Origin: Aquanectria penicillioides
Taxonomy: Eukaryota > Ascomycota > Sordariomycetes > Hypocreales > Nectriaceae
Assembly: GCA_003415625.1 (NCBI GenBank)
Contig: PYIU01000010.1
Coordinates: 1-64,000, forward strand
Reading direction: 5' to 3'
DNA: 64,000 bases
Part shown: positions 49,201 to 60,514 of the stretch, in pieces
Layout: every line of letters begins with the position of its first letter
How positions within the stretch are numbered: position 1 is the first letter of the stretch
Position numbers and translations under genes: made by a program
The notes under the pieces: model-generated
The model's database searches: none
Told to the model about the DNA's origin: nothing
What the model saw: the letters and a program-made list of their open reading frames with translations, nothing else

Positions 49201-52200
49201 TTAGGCTTAGGCAATTGTAGACTCTATCTAAAAGCTGCTATTGCTTAGCTTTAATATAGGGTATAGCCTTTACCTTTAAGTAAGGCACTATTAGTATAGC
49301 TATTGCTAAACCTTAAGTAGCTAAAAGAGTATTAGCTTAAGGCTATATCTATCTTTTAATATTAGAATAGGCCTAAAAAAACTTAAATAAAAGGATATTT
49401 ATACCTTTATTTTAAAAGCTTATATTATCTCTTATAATAGCAAGTAAGCTATTATTAAAAAAGGCTAGTGGCTTAAATAATAAGAAGTTCCTATAGCTTA
49501 AATTAAATCCTAAAGGATAAAAGGAATAGTCCTTATAGCTTGTATACTCTTTAGCTAAATAATTATAGTCTACTAAAAGATAGACTGCTTTTACTTACTT
49601 TTAAGTAAAGCTATAAGCAGCAGTATAGTAAATATTAATAGTAAGGGCATAAAAGATACTCTTAATATAGTTTAAATAGTACTTTTACTTAAGTTCTATA
49701 TATAGCTAGTATAGCCTAAGACTATATAGCTTATTTTAAGTGCCTTATTAATAGGCTGGTATATTTCTTTATTAGGCTAAGCTACTGCTAAATAGACTTA
49801 ATTAAGCATTTATAGCATTATTAGCATTTATTTAGCTTTAGCTTTAGCTTTTGCTTTTACTTTAGCTTTAGCTTTAGTTATAGATAAAAAGGCTAGGGCT
49901 TTTTATCCTAAAGTAGCCTTTAGTACTATTTCTATTCTCTTTATTAAAGCTATTGCCCTTTAGCTTGCTATTATTATCCTTTTTATTCTCTTTATTATCT
50001 TTATTTAGCTATATCTATGCCTTTTATTTAAGTAATTTAATTTATTTATTTATTTCTATTTTAATATTAGTACTATAGTTATATATATAGAAAGCTAGCT
50101 TATTTTTAGTTTAAAATGGCTTATATATATATTAATTAGTAAAGTTTAATTAGCCTTCTATAAAGATTTTTTAAAAAGCTATTTACTTATTATATATAAT
50201 TAATTGTAATTGCTAGCTACCTAAAGCCTAAGCTGGCTTTATGCCCTCTTTAAGTAGATTGCTAGTTAAGAAAACTAATTTAATATAAAATATAAGTAAA
50301 TTAATATAGTATTTAGCTAAAGCACTTCCTAATAAAGATATCTTTCGGTAAGAAGGCTTAGGCGCTAATCCCTATATTAAATGCATTACTATAAAATATA
50401 GCTTTTAGGCAGTATTGGCAGTAAGCCAAAAGGTCCACTTAAAGAGATTGAAGGGCATATAAGGACCTTATTTATTATTGTATGGTGCCTGCTAGTGGCG
50501 GAATGATATTGTAATATTATTAAAGAATTGCTTGCTTTAGCGGGCAATTAGTTATAAAGGGGTCCCTATTATACTAAAGTAGTTAAGATAGAACCTTAGA
50601 TAGTATATGTCTTTTTTACTAGTTAATTTACATTTAGCCTTATAGCTTCTATAGTTAATTATAAATAGTTAGTAAAGTATATTAATAGCATTTAGCCTAT
50701 TAAAATTAAATATATCTATTTTTACTATAAGTTTATCCCCTAAAGATAAAGAATAAATATTTATTAATTAATAATAATAATAATAGTAATAATAGTAATA
50801 ATAGTAATTATAATTATAAAAGATATTAAATATATATATTTAAATTAATAATAGCTAATTAAATAGTTAATTTACTATATTTAAGTTTACTGCTCTTTAG
50901 CTAATAGCTTATTCTCCTTATTTAATCCTACATTTTATAAATAGAGATTGTTTGCTAATTTAGGCAATATATAGCCCTTTTAGTAATTGCTATTATCCTT
51001 TCCTTTTAGCTGCTCTATATCTATTTTATTAATATTAGTTAATTTATTAATAATGCTGCTATTATAGTATTTAATGTTCTATATATTTTTACCCTATATA
51101 AGGATAACTATATTGCTTATATTAAGAAAATAAAGCAACTAAAGTAAGTTAGTTAAAAAGTAGAAAATAAATTGCTAGCTGTTTTTTGCTTATATTTAAT
51201 TCTCCCTTTAGTCTTCTTAAGGTAAAGGCAATAATATATAAAGTAAATATTTTGCTTTAGTAGGTATTGCTTACCCTAATCTAAAGGTCTAATAAGACTT
51301 AGCAATAATGCCTTTAAAAATAAAGTATAATAGCAAACTCTACTTTTTAATAGTTAGCTATAAGTATAATTAGCTATAAGTAAAAATTAATAGCTTATAA
51401 ATTAAATATAGTATATACTTTATGGCTTAAATAAGGATAGGGTATAATATATATATAATAGCTTTTTATTAATATATTATTATTTAATACTTATTTTCTT
51501 ATAGTTATTATACTTTAGTAAAAAGGAATAGAAATAAAAATAAAAAGAAGAAGAAGTATATTTTTATTTAATATAAATAGCTCTTTCTATCTCTTTTATA
51601 TTATCTTTTATTCTCCCTCTCTCTTTCTCTCTCTTTCCTTTCTCTCCCTTTATTGTAATAATAATAATATTGCTATTAGGCTATCCTTTTATATTCTACC
51701 TAATCTATAAACTGCCCCTATTTTATACCCTTCTATAGGTAGTGCTGTTTGGGGCTTAAGGCCCCCTTTCTTATAGCTATTGCTTGGTGGCTGGCTTAAA
51801 TGCGGCTTTAAATGCATTAGTATTGTTTGTGGCTAATTGTAATATAAGGTTTTAGCTGGGGTTAAATGTATATCCTTATAAGCGGCCTTATTATTGCACC
51901 CTTTTGGCACTTTTGCCTTTAATAATAATAGAAGTCTATTGAATCCTACATCCTCCACTCTTTGCTTTTCTATTTTAGCTATAATCCCCCTTTCTTTTCT
52001 CTTTAGCTAATCTCTAGCTCTAGCCCTAACTTTAGCTTTAGGTTCAATAGAGCATGCATTATTATTAAGGTTCTATATTCTATTAGGTTTTAATAATACT
52101 ATAAAAGGAAATAAGGATAGTACTATCTGCTTTATTTATATATTAATATAGTTAATTGGCCTTAAGTCTATTCCTTAAGTGCAATCTTAAATAAGGAGAT

Positions 52201-54834
52201 TATACTTATTCTTTATAGACTTAATTAGTATATAAGCCTCCTTTAATAACTCTTTTTTTAGCCTTAGGCTATAACTATTATTATTTAAGGCCTATTGATA
52301 TTGCCTAATTACCTAAAGATTAATAGAGTAGTTAATAGTAGCGGTAAATTACATTAAGGCATCTTAGCTATTTAAAGTAGGGTTTTTAGCCACTTTAGGA
52401 ATATTATAAATTAAATTGCATAAAGCCTGCATTATAATTAAGTGTATCTTCTTACTGCTACTGCTGCCACTATTGCTATTGCTACTATAAGTAGTAGGTA
52501 AAGACTTACTGTTAGCTATAATGCCTATAGCCTATTAATATTGCTAAAACTGCAGCCTAATAAAAACCTTAATGAAATATAAGAGATCCTTCTAAAACTT
52601 ATTGCTAAACCTCTTGCTATATATATAGTAGCTTTATTTATTTTTGCCCTTTTTAAGGATAATATTTAAAAAGGCCTTTATTGCTAGATACTTAAGATTA
52701 TTAATATAACTGTAAATAAAGTTAAGCACTTAATGCTTAAGCTAAATTAATAATGTTTCTACTTGCTTTTTATTAACCCTATAGTTATTCCTTTTATTAG
52801 ATAGAGTAGTAAGTAGCTAGACCTAAAGTATAAATCCTTTTTAAATTAAGGGCTTATTGCTCTTTTATTGGGTAGAGAGGATAGTAGAGTTTGGGTTAAT
52901 CTATTATATTATATACTTTATAACTGCTATTATTATTTGCCTATTTTCTTTTAATATCTAAAGAAACTTATAAATATTTAGGAAATAGAATTAAGGCCTT
53001 TTAATAAGGAACTTATATAGCTAATAATACAATTTATTATTAATAGCTATTAGAAATCCTATATAGTAGCGGCAGTAGCGGTAGTGGCGGTAGTGCGTTT
53101 TTAAATTAGCTTAGCTACCCTTATCTACTACTTTATATAGGTAAAATACCTTATGAATTTTAGATGCTTTTACTTTAGTATATCCTTTTAATAGGATGTT
53201 AGTTAATCTCTTTTAATTTTACTTTTAAATGTAATAAATGGCATTATTTACTAAAAGCTTATTAAGAGTTTAAATTATTAAATTGAATCTTTAGAATTAA
53301 TATTAATTGTAAGTAAAAAAGAGAGTGTTTTATAAGTAAATAAACCTCTAAAATAATAATAATGCCAGTTAGTAAAGGGAATAAAACTTATATTATTAAT
53401 CCTTTTGCTGGCTATCCATTTCTATATAGATAGATTAAATAAGGTTTAGCTAATATTAATATTGCATTAATGTATAATTATACTTTTCTATTATATATTA
53501 TTCTATAAAGTATTTAAGCAAGTAAGAGAAAATTTTAGTTTTTTATTTAAATATAATACTTAAAGCATTTAGCTTTTTACTGCTAACTTTTTCCCCTAAA
53601 ACAATTATTTATTTTAATTTAATGCTGCAATTAACTGTATTTAGATCTAGCTATAGCTATTTAGCAATAATAGGTTGCGCTAGTTTATCTATAGCTAAAT
53701 GCTTAATGCATTTAAAAGCCTTTTTGCTATTTATTAATAGTTATTTCTATTATTTTAGTGTATATACTCTTACTGCAATTGTAAATCTTGTATATTTACT
53801 AAAGCTTTTTATTAAATAAGCCAGTTTACTTAATATACTTTTGTAGTATTGTAATCTAATACTACCCTATTATAACCTTTAATTTTTTATTATTAATTTA
53901 ATGCTAATCCTTAAATAAGAGTATATCTCTATTATTTATTGCCTTTATTTTATAGTTGCACTTTTACTTTACCTTAATATAGGCTATTATACTTTATATT
54001 GCTTGCAAGCTGCATAATATAAGGAGATAGTTTTGCTTGGCTTAATGCTTTAGATTTCTATTTTAAAAGGCTTAATAAAGGTTGGCAATATATTAAGGGT
54101 TTAGCTAGCGGTTTTGCCTAATTGTTTAAGTGGATGTAAGCGCCTTAAGGGGCACTTTTGCTATTGTAAGAAGATATAGCCTAGCCTATTGCTAAATAGA
54201 ATTGGCTTTTTAAAAATTGCTTGCTAATATTAATTTATTTTATTTAACTATAAGGGCTGCTATTGCTTTCTATACTTGCTTAGTTTATAGCATACTGCCT
54301 AATAGATTGCTTTTGCTAATTTTATTGCTTATTAGGCGCTTTATAATTATAATATATATGCCTTATAATATTAATGAGTTAATGCCTAATAATAGTAATA
54401 GCAATAAAGATTAATATTAATTAATTAATTAAAAGGATAAATTTATACTTGCCTTAAGATAAAAGAAGGAGCAGTTTTATATTTAGTTTAATAGTAGGCT
54501 TAAGGTATATTCTCTTTTTTACTTTAGTAATGCTATATATTTAGCTTAGCTATAAAAGGATACTATATAATCCCTATTTAATGCAAAATTTAAGGATGCA
54601 GTTAGAAAAATAATATATTAATAAATAATAAATAGCTTATTTATTTACTGCCTGCTTTTTTTACTTTTTTTTATATTCTTTTTTCCTTTTTCTTTCCCTT
54701 TTTTTTGCATTTTTATTTTTTATAAATATACTTTAGTATTTAGTAACCCTAATTTTATACTTTCTTTTATACTTACTAAATCTTTTTATTCTTTCTTTTT
54801 TTATATTTATAGGGGAAAAACCAATCTATAGGCT
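46261..54834. other. AT-rich, RIP-like gene-free DNA
   Basis: No supported gene. Local features are a (GCTTTA)n hexamer run at 49,836-49,882, an AAT/AGT triplet run at 50,767-50,812, a pyrimidine tract at 51,600-51,655, a GGCAGT/GGTAGT patch at 53,068-53,100, and pyrimidine-rich DNA at 54,655-54,810. Two hydrophobic frames of 65 codons (53,622-53,819 and 54,217-54,414) are no longer than chance would give and show no domain. A patch near 50,340-50,620 is somewhat richer in G+C. Confidence 0.5.
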
Positions 54835-55330
54835 AAGCTAAAAGAGAGGGCCGCTTAGCTATATTAATTTTACCCTTAAGGGCAAAATTAATACAGCTAT
54901 TAAATAGCCTTCTCTCTCTATCTAGCCTAAGGATAGATGTAATTAAGTAGGCGTTCTGCCTTAGCCGGCCTGGCTATATTAATTTTATGCCTAAGGGCGA
55001 AATTGAGTGTAAGTATATGCTAAGTGAGAGGGCTGCTTAAGCTATATTAATTTTACCCCTAAGGGCAAAATTAAGCATAAGTGCGCGCTAAGAGAGAGGG
55101 CTGCTTGGGCTATATTAATTTTACCCCTAAGGGTAAAATCGATCTTTAGCCTAGGCTAAGTAAGAGAGCTGCCTAGGCTATATTGATTTTACCCTTAAGG
55201 GCAAAATCGATCTTTATTAACTTTTTGCCCTTAGGGGTAAAATCCAATATAGCTAAGCAGCCTTCTCTTTTAGCCTAGCCTAAAGATTGATTTTGCCTTT
55301 AGAAGTGAAATTAATATAGCTAGCCTAACC
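54835..55330. repeat. Palindrome-bearing tandem array, left copy
   Basis: Five to six units of about 75-90 bp, each with a near-perfect hairpin of the form TTACCCCTAAGGGGTAA inside AATTTT...AAAATT, preceded by GGGCTGCTTAGGCTATATT. At 55,120-55,310 the unit switches strand, making a larger inverted repeat whose arms carry TCTTTAGCCTAGGCTAAG and its complement. The array is followed by a GATA tract and a pyrimidine tract that also follow the right array. Confidence 0.9.
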
Positions 55331-55600
55331 CTAAAAGGGGAGCTAAAAAAGATTTAGGTTTAATAAAGAAAGATAGATAGATAAATAGATAGATAAATAA
55401 ATAGATAGATAGATTAATTATAATAATTACTGTTATATAATTATAATTATTATTATTATTATTATTTTACTCTTGCTTTTACTTCTTTCCTCCTTTAATC
55501 CTTTTTTTTTCTTCTTTTCCCTTCCTTCCTTCCCTCCAACTCTTTACTTTAACCTAATAGCTAAATACCGGTTTAGCCCCTACAATTAGCTCTATATAGG
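55331..55600 (+). repeat. Array-flanking repeat, left copy (GATA tract, (ATT)n, pyrimidine tract)
   Basis: GATTTAGGTTTAATAAAGAAA, a GATA/AAATAGAT tract (55,367-55,418), an (ATT)n run, a C/T tract (55,470-55,545) and AACCTAATAGCTAAA to TTTAGCCCCTA. The same order follows the right array at 58,231-58,462, so array and flank were duplicated together. Confidence 0.85.
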
Positions 55601-57224
55601 CAGTTGCTATTAGGTTTTATATTTTATTAAAACCTTTATTTTTTTAATTATATAAAGGATATTAAGTTTAATATTAAGGCTTTATAAAAAGTAATATTAA
55701 ATAGTTAAAGAGTTATTAATAAACTATTAATAGATTATAGGGTTATTATAGTATTTCTATAACTATTAATTAAAACTAATTCTATTTCTAACTATAGAAA
55801 GTCTTCTATTAAAGCTGCCCTTAAATTATATATTTATATAATATCTCTAAAGATATATATTAATGCCCTTAAGTTTAAAAGATAGCTTTTTTATAATAGA
55901 TATAATTTAATAACTATTAAATAGGCATTTACTATTGCTTTTTTTTAATAAAAGCTTAATATTTAGCATTATTATAAGTTATTTAATATAAGCTTTTTTA
56001 TTTAATCTATAACTTTATTATTATTCTTTTTAATATATTCTTTAATTAAAGCCTTTATTGCTTAATTAAGCTACTATCCTTAAGGTTATATCTTTAGAAA
56101 GGTATAATAGCATTTAGCTAAAAGGTAATAATTGCTAAAATAAATAGGGCATTATATATCTATACTATTAATAGTATTTAGCAATTATACTCTTTTTCTT
56201 TAGGGCTTTACTAAAGGTTTACTAGCTTTTTTACTTTCTTTATAATAATAATAAAATGCTTTTAATATAATCTTTTTTTAGGTTAAAACTATTAGGCTAT
56301 TAATAAATGCTTAGTAAATAGCCTTTAAAACCTTTATAATTAATAGAATATTTATAATAGCTTTATTTAACTTTATAGTATTATATATATTAATTTAAGA
56401 CTTAAAAGGTATACCTTTTAATGCTATAATTAAGTTCTTAAACTATTAGCTTACTTTTATTGCTTTTTAAAGCTTTATTACTTAAGCTTTTTAAATTGCC
56501 TTTTTTTAAAGGGTAAGCTAATTGCCTATACCTTTATAGATTGTAATTTAAGATTAATAGGGCTTTACTAATAACTTATAAAGGGTTTAATAAGCTTTAT
56601 ATATATATTTATCTTTTATTTAAGCAAAATAGTTATATAAAGCTTTTATTTATTTAGCTAATATCTTTTCTATTAAATAGTAATAGTAATATAAAAAAAG
56701 TAAAACAGTCTATTAAATTTAATCTTAAATAATTACTATTTTTTTTTAAAAGGCTATATATCTCTTTAATTAATATTTATAATTAATTTATAGTGCATTA
56801 AATGCTATTAGGCCTATATTTATAAGATTAGTAATTTTAATTGCTTTAATTAAGGACTTTTTACTATTTATTAAATAAAGGGTCTTTAATTTATAGTTAA
56901 TTATAGAGGTGCTTAATACTGCAATTAATATAAAGGCATTTGCAGTTAATAGTATGCCCTTTTTTTAGCTAAAGGACTTAAGGTTTAAAGGGATTAGCTC
57001 TTTAATAATAAAAAAGGGCTTTTTAGCTATTTTAAGGTTAATATAAAGCTAAAGGTTTTAGGTAATAGCTTTTATTTTTAGAGCTAAATACTAAAAGATC
57101 TAATTATTATTAGTAATTAGCTTAATTAAGGTAGTTAAGGTTATTATTGCTAAAAGACTAATAATTAATTAGCAATTTAAGTAAAAAAGGCATATATATA
57201 GTAAGGGCATATAGTATATATCTA
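55601..57224. other. AT-rich interior between the two palindrome arrays
   Basis: About 1.6 kb of RIP-like DNA with no readable protein, bounded on both sides by the duplicated array-plus-flank unit. If those are terminal repeats, this would be the body of a non-autonomous element; no domain supports this. Confidence 0.45.
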
Positions 57225-57465
57225 ACTATTAATTATTAAATAGCTTATATAATTACTTAATAATCTTAACTATCTATATATCTATTATATATTTAATTTA
57301 GCTTCTCTCTTTTAGGTTAAGGGGGTCTATCTTTTCTTTTATTTTTAATATAAACTAGCTAATTAAAGGCTTAATAAGCCTTCTTTAAGTTAGTCCTAAT
57401 AACCCTTTATTTTTTATATAACTCCTTAAAGTATAGGTATTCTAATATACCTTTAATCTAATAAT
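57225..57465 (+). repeat. Dispersed repeat shared with 28,715-28,960
   Basis: Second copy of the ~245-bp repeat. It lies immediately upstream of the right palindrome array. The copy at 28.7 kb has no such array beside it, so the two are independent units. Confidence 0.8.
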
Positions 57466-58230
57466 ATTAGTTTTACTCTTAAAGGCAAAATTAATATAGC
57501 TATTAAATAGCCTTTTTTCTTTATTTAGTTTAAGAATAAATATAATTAAATAGGCCTTTTACTTTAGCTAGCCTAACTATATTAATTTTATGCCTAAGGG
57601 CAAAATTAAGTATAAGTTTATATTAAGCAAAAGTCTGCATTAAATAAAAGGGCTGCTTAAGCTATATTAATTTTATCCTTAAAGGCAAAATTATATATAA
57701 GTCTATACTAAAAGAAAGAGCTGCCTAAGCTATATTAATTTTACCTTTAGGGGCAAAATTAAGTATAAGTTTGCATTAAGTAAGAGTCTATATTAAAAGA
57801 AAGGGCTGCTTAAACTATATTAATTTCACCCTTAAGGGTAAAATTATATATAAGTTTATATTAAGCAAAAGTCCGCACTAAGCAAAAGGGCTGTCTAAAC
57901 TATATTAATTTCACCCCTAAAGGCAAAATTATATATAAGTCTATACTAAAAGAGAGAGCTGCCTAAACTATATTAATTTTACCTTTAGGGGCAAAATTAA
58001 GCATAAGTCTATATTAAAAGAGAGAGCTACTTAAGCTATATTAATTTTACCTTTAGGGGCAAAATCAATCTTTAGGCTAAGCTAAAAGAGAAGGCTTTTT
58101 ATCTATATTAACTTTTTGCCCCTAAAGGTAAAAACTAATATAGCTAAGCAGTCTTTTCTTTTAGCCTAGCCTAAAGATTAATTTTGCCCTTAAGGGTAAA
58201 ATTAATATAGCTAGCCTAACCCTAAAAGGG
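57466..58230. repeat. Palindrome-bearing tandem array, right copy
   Basis: Eight to nine units with the same hairpin core (TTACCTTTAGGGGCAA, TCACCCTTAAGGGTAA and similar) separated by 55-90 bp carrying AAGAGAGAGCTGC and CTATATTAA. At 58,062-58,190 it forms a large inverted repeat whose arms carry AATCTTTAGGCTAAGC and its complement, as in the left array. It is longer than the left array, so unit number has changed since duplication. Confidence 0.9.
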
Positions 58231-58304
58231 GGCTAAAAAAGATTTAAGTTTAATAAAGAAAAATAAATAGATAGATAGATAAATAGATTAATTATAATAA
58301 TTAC

Positions 58305-58338
<34 letters not shown>

Positions 58339-58462
58339 TTACTTTTACTTTTACTTCTTTCTCCCTTTAATCTTTTTTTTTTTTTTTTTTTTTCCTTTTT
58401 TCCTTCCCTTTAACTCTTAACTTTAACTTAATAGCTAAACATTAATTTAGCCCCTATAATAA
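58231..58462 (+). repeat. Array-flanking repeat, right copy
   Basis: Repeats the order seen at 55,331-55,600: GATTTAAGTTTAATAAAGAAA, an AAATAGAT tract, an (ATT)n run (58,300-58,335), a T/C tract with about 22 consecutive T (58,373-58,393) and AACTTAATAGCTAAA to TTTAGCCCCTA. Confidence 0.85.
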
Positions 58463-59245
58463 AGATATTTAAATATAATAAAGGCTTATTTTCTTTATTA
58501 TTTAATTAAAAATATTATAGATTTTATTTACTTTAATTTTATATTTTTTTTAATTATAATAAAATATTATAAGCTTATATTTTAGTAATTTTTAGTCTTT
58601 AAAAAGCAATTCTATTATTATAATTACTTATTATTTTAAATAAATAAGCTTTATTATTAAGCTTTTAGCCTTAATTCTTTCTTTTATATAATATTTTATA
58701 AAAATAAATATTATAAGCTTAAAAATTTAAATAATCTTAAATTAAAAAGAGTCCTTAAGGATTTTAAGCCTTTTAATTTATTCTATTATAATTTTTACTT
58801 TATAGCTTTATTTAAAGGTCTTTTAATTATTTAAATTATTAAAAATATAAATCTTTAAAGTTATTTTATATATTTAATTTAAAATTAAAATATAAAGTTT
58901 ATTTCTTACTTTTAAAGCTTAATTAAATAGTTATAGCTATACTAATATATATAGCTTTAAGACTCTTAATTATTAAACTAAACTAATTATATAATTATAT
59001 ATATTGTTCTTATTTTTATTTTTATCCCTTTTAGCCTTACTTTATTGCTTAGGCTCTAAAAGAGGGGTTGGGCTGCGCTAGACCTAATAGAGCTATAGTG
59101 TATTTATATAACTTTCATCCAATTATTTCAAGCTTTGTTTCCATGATCCAAAGTGCGTACTGATGTTTCCTTGTGTGCACGATACCTCGGGTTTAACAAG
59201 TTCGGTTTAATAATAAAAGAGTAGGTTGTCCAGTTGAGCCAATCT
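58463..59245. other. AT-rich tail and composition boundary
   Basis: Extremely AT-rich to about 59,030, then a short mixed stretch with GGGCTGCGCTAG (59,071-59,082), after which ordinary base composition with CA and TG dinucleotides resumes at about 59,110. The adjacent gene's stop codon is at 59,246, so the boundary falls within about 140 bp of coding sequence. No gene is supported in this interval. Confidence 0.75.
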
Positions 59246-60319
59246 TTAACCCCAGTGACTAAGAAATGCCTTTGCACATGCCGCAGCGGTTGCTGCAGCG
59301 TAACGTTGCCACTCCTTGTTTTTATGGCTATCCGCATAGTCACATACCCCTTTGATCACAATGCATGGAAGAACTTCCCACACCCCAGCACCTTCCATCT
59401 CAAAAGCGATCACCTCGGTGTCCCTCGCAATCTGATCACGGTCTTCCCCAGACTTCATGACGGTATTTCCAGAAGCGATTAAACCAAGATGGACAGCCGG
59501 TTGGATATCCGAATTGGTTTGCTTGAGACGATCACGTAGCACTAAACCCCCATTGCAACCCGCCTCGTCGCACGGCCTGTCTTGATCAAGATGCGGATAT
59601 GTCGCTTCATATAGCCTGTCACGGGAGGCCCCAGGGTAATTTGCAGCAAGTTCCGGCTCGCTACGGAGTATACCCATGTATTCGGTCATCTTTTTTTCCA
59701 GCCGCATACGACTGCGACGACTCTTGAGCTGGGCTAACCGGGCACGAATCTCCGTGTTCGGGGGTCCCAGACAATCGAGAACCTTTTCCTTCCTCGAAAA
59801 CCTATCTGGAAGTCGCCGCCCGAAATCGTATTGAATGATGGCATCACTGATCACGACATCTCCAAGTATGATCTCCCGACTGTCGGATGGTAGGGGCACA
59901 CCACCGCAGATCCCCACCACCAGAGCAAGACGGATATTTGGAAACGTGGCGCGGCAGCTGGAGGCCACGACAGCAGCACTGCCCGTGCCCATTTTAGGCA
60001 TATGGGCGAGAATAACATTATGGCGGCCGAGGACCCCTGCGGAGTAGGCATTTGGATCCCCTGGGTTCTTATCGTAAGAAAATCCTTCGTCGTCCCAGTG
60101 TCGGTCAAAAAGGGCCTCGACCGCGTCAGCTTCCAGAGGCAGTGCACATATCACTGCGATTTCAATGGCACTGCGATCTGCCGGACGAGATGGCCGCAGC
60201 AACTTTACGAGACTAGAGGATTCGGTTGCTCGGAACGATAAATGCATCGTGGAGTCAACCCGGGGCTCCTCGTCAAGTTTGCAAGCAAGTTGGGTCATAG
60301 TGGCTTGATGTAGATCCAT
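59246..60319 (-). CDS. Nucleoside-phosphorylase-fold (PNP_UDP_1) protein, stand-alone
   Basis: An intact 357-codon frame without introns. Residues 52-355 form a PNP/UDP-phosphorylase (MTAN-like) domain: IAVICALPLEADA at 54-66, the MGTGSAA segment at 110-116, the phosphate-loop-type VVGICGG at 134-140, GDVVIS at 153-158, the substrate-site FEMEGAG at 306-312, and GVCDYADSHK at 324-333 with the catalytic-type Asp. In fungi this domain is typical of the N terminus of NACHT/NB-ARC STAND (NLR-like) proteins, where it acts as an effector or nucleoside-cleaving module; here a stop follows AFLSHWG directly, so it stands alone. The family converts nucleosides to base plus sugar; the substrate here is unknown. 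An in-frame TGA lies 18 bases upstream of the chosen ATG, supporting the start. The 3' end lies almost against the RIP-like block, yet the frame is undamaged. A remnant of a P-loop protein lies upstream on the same strand. Confidence 0.88.
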   Translation of the reverse strand: MDLHQATMTQLACKLDEEPRVDSTMHLSFRATESSSLVKLLRPSRPADRSAIEIAVICALPLEADAVEALFDRHWDDEGFSYDKNPGDPNAYSAGVLGRHNVILAHMPKMGTGSAAVVASSCRATFPNIRLALVVGICGGVPLPSDSREIILGDVVISDAIIQYDFGRRLPDRFSRKEKVLDCLGPPNTEIRARLAQLKSRRSRMRLEKKMTEYMGILRSEPELAANYPGASRDRLYEATYPHLDQDRPCDEAGCNGGLVLRDRLKQTNSDIQPAVHLGLIASGNTVMKSGEDRDQIARDTEVIAFEMEGAGVWEVLPCIVIKGVCDYADSHKNKEWQRYAAATAAACAKAFLSHWG

Positions 60320-60514
60320 TAGTTTAGGCCATACTCAAACCACAGTAGCAAAAGCCAGAACTAACCTTCATAATCACGACCTCGTTCGTTATTAGTGTTT
60401 GAAACGACTGTGGTCAGCGGCATGCCCTCGTTGCCAGATTGTTGTAACCGGGAAAACTTTCTTCTATTGTCACTCGCTCAGCAAATATTAGACTTCGTGA
60501 TGCCTCGAGGCATG

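Noticed and set aside
53622..54414. Two hydrophobic 65-codon frames
   Set aside because: Length is within chance for this DNA, with no domain, no signal of selection and no splice context.
54835..58230. Possible CRISPR arrays (repeats with palindromes and spacers)
   Set aside because: The genome is eukaryotic, spacers are themselves homologous to each other, and unit lengths vary; these are tandem satellites.
59075..59100. GC-rich word at the composition boundary as an attachment or target site
   Set aside because: A single short word with no duplicated partner found on the other side of the AT-rich block.
59128..59482. Short frames overlapping the end of the phosphorylase gene
   Set aside because: They are other-frame shadows of the intact gene and have no recognisable domain.
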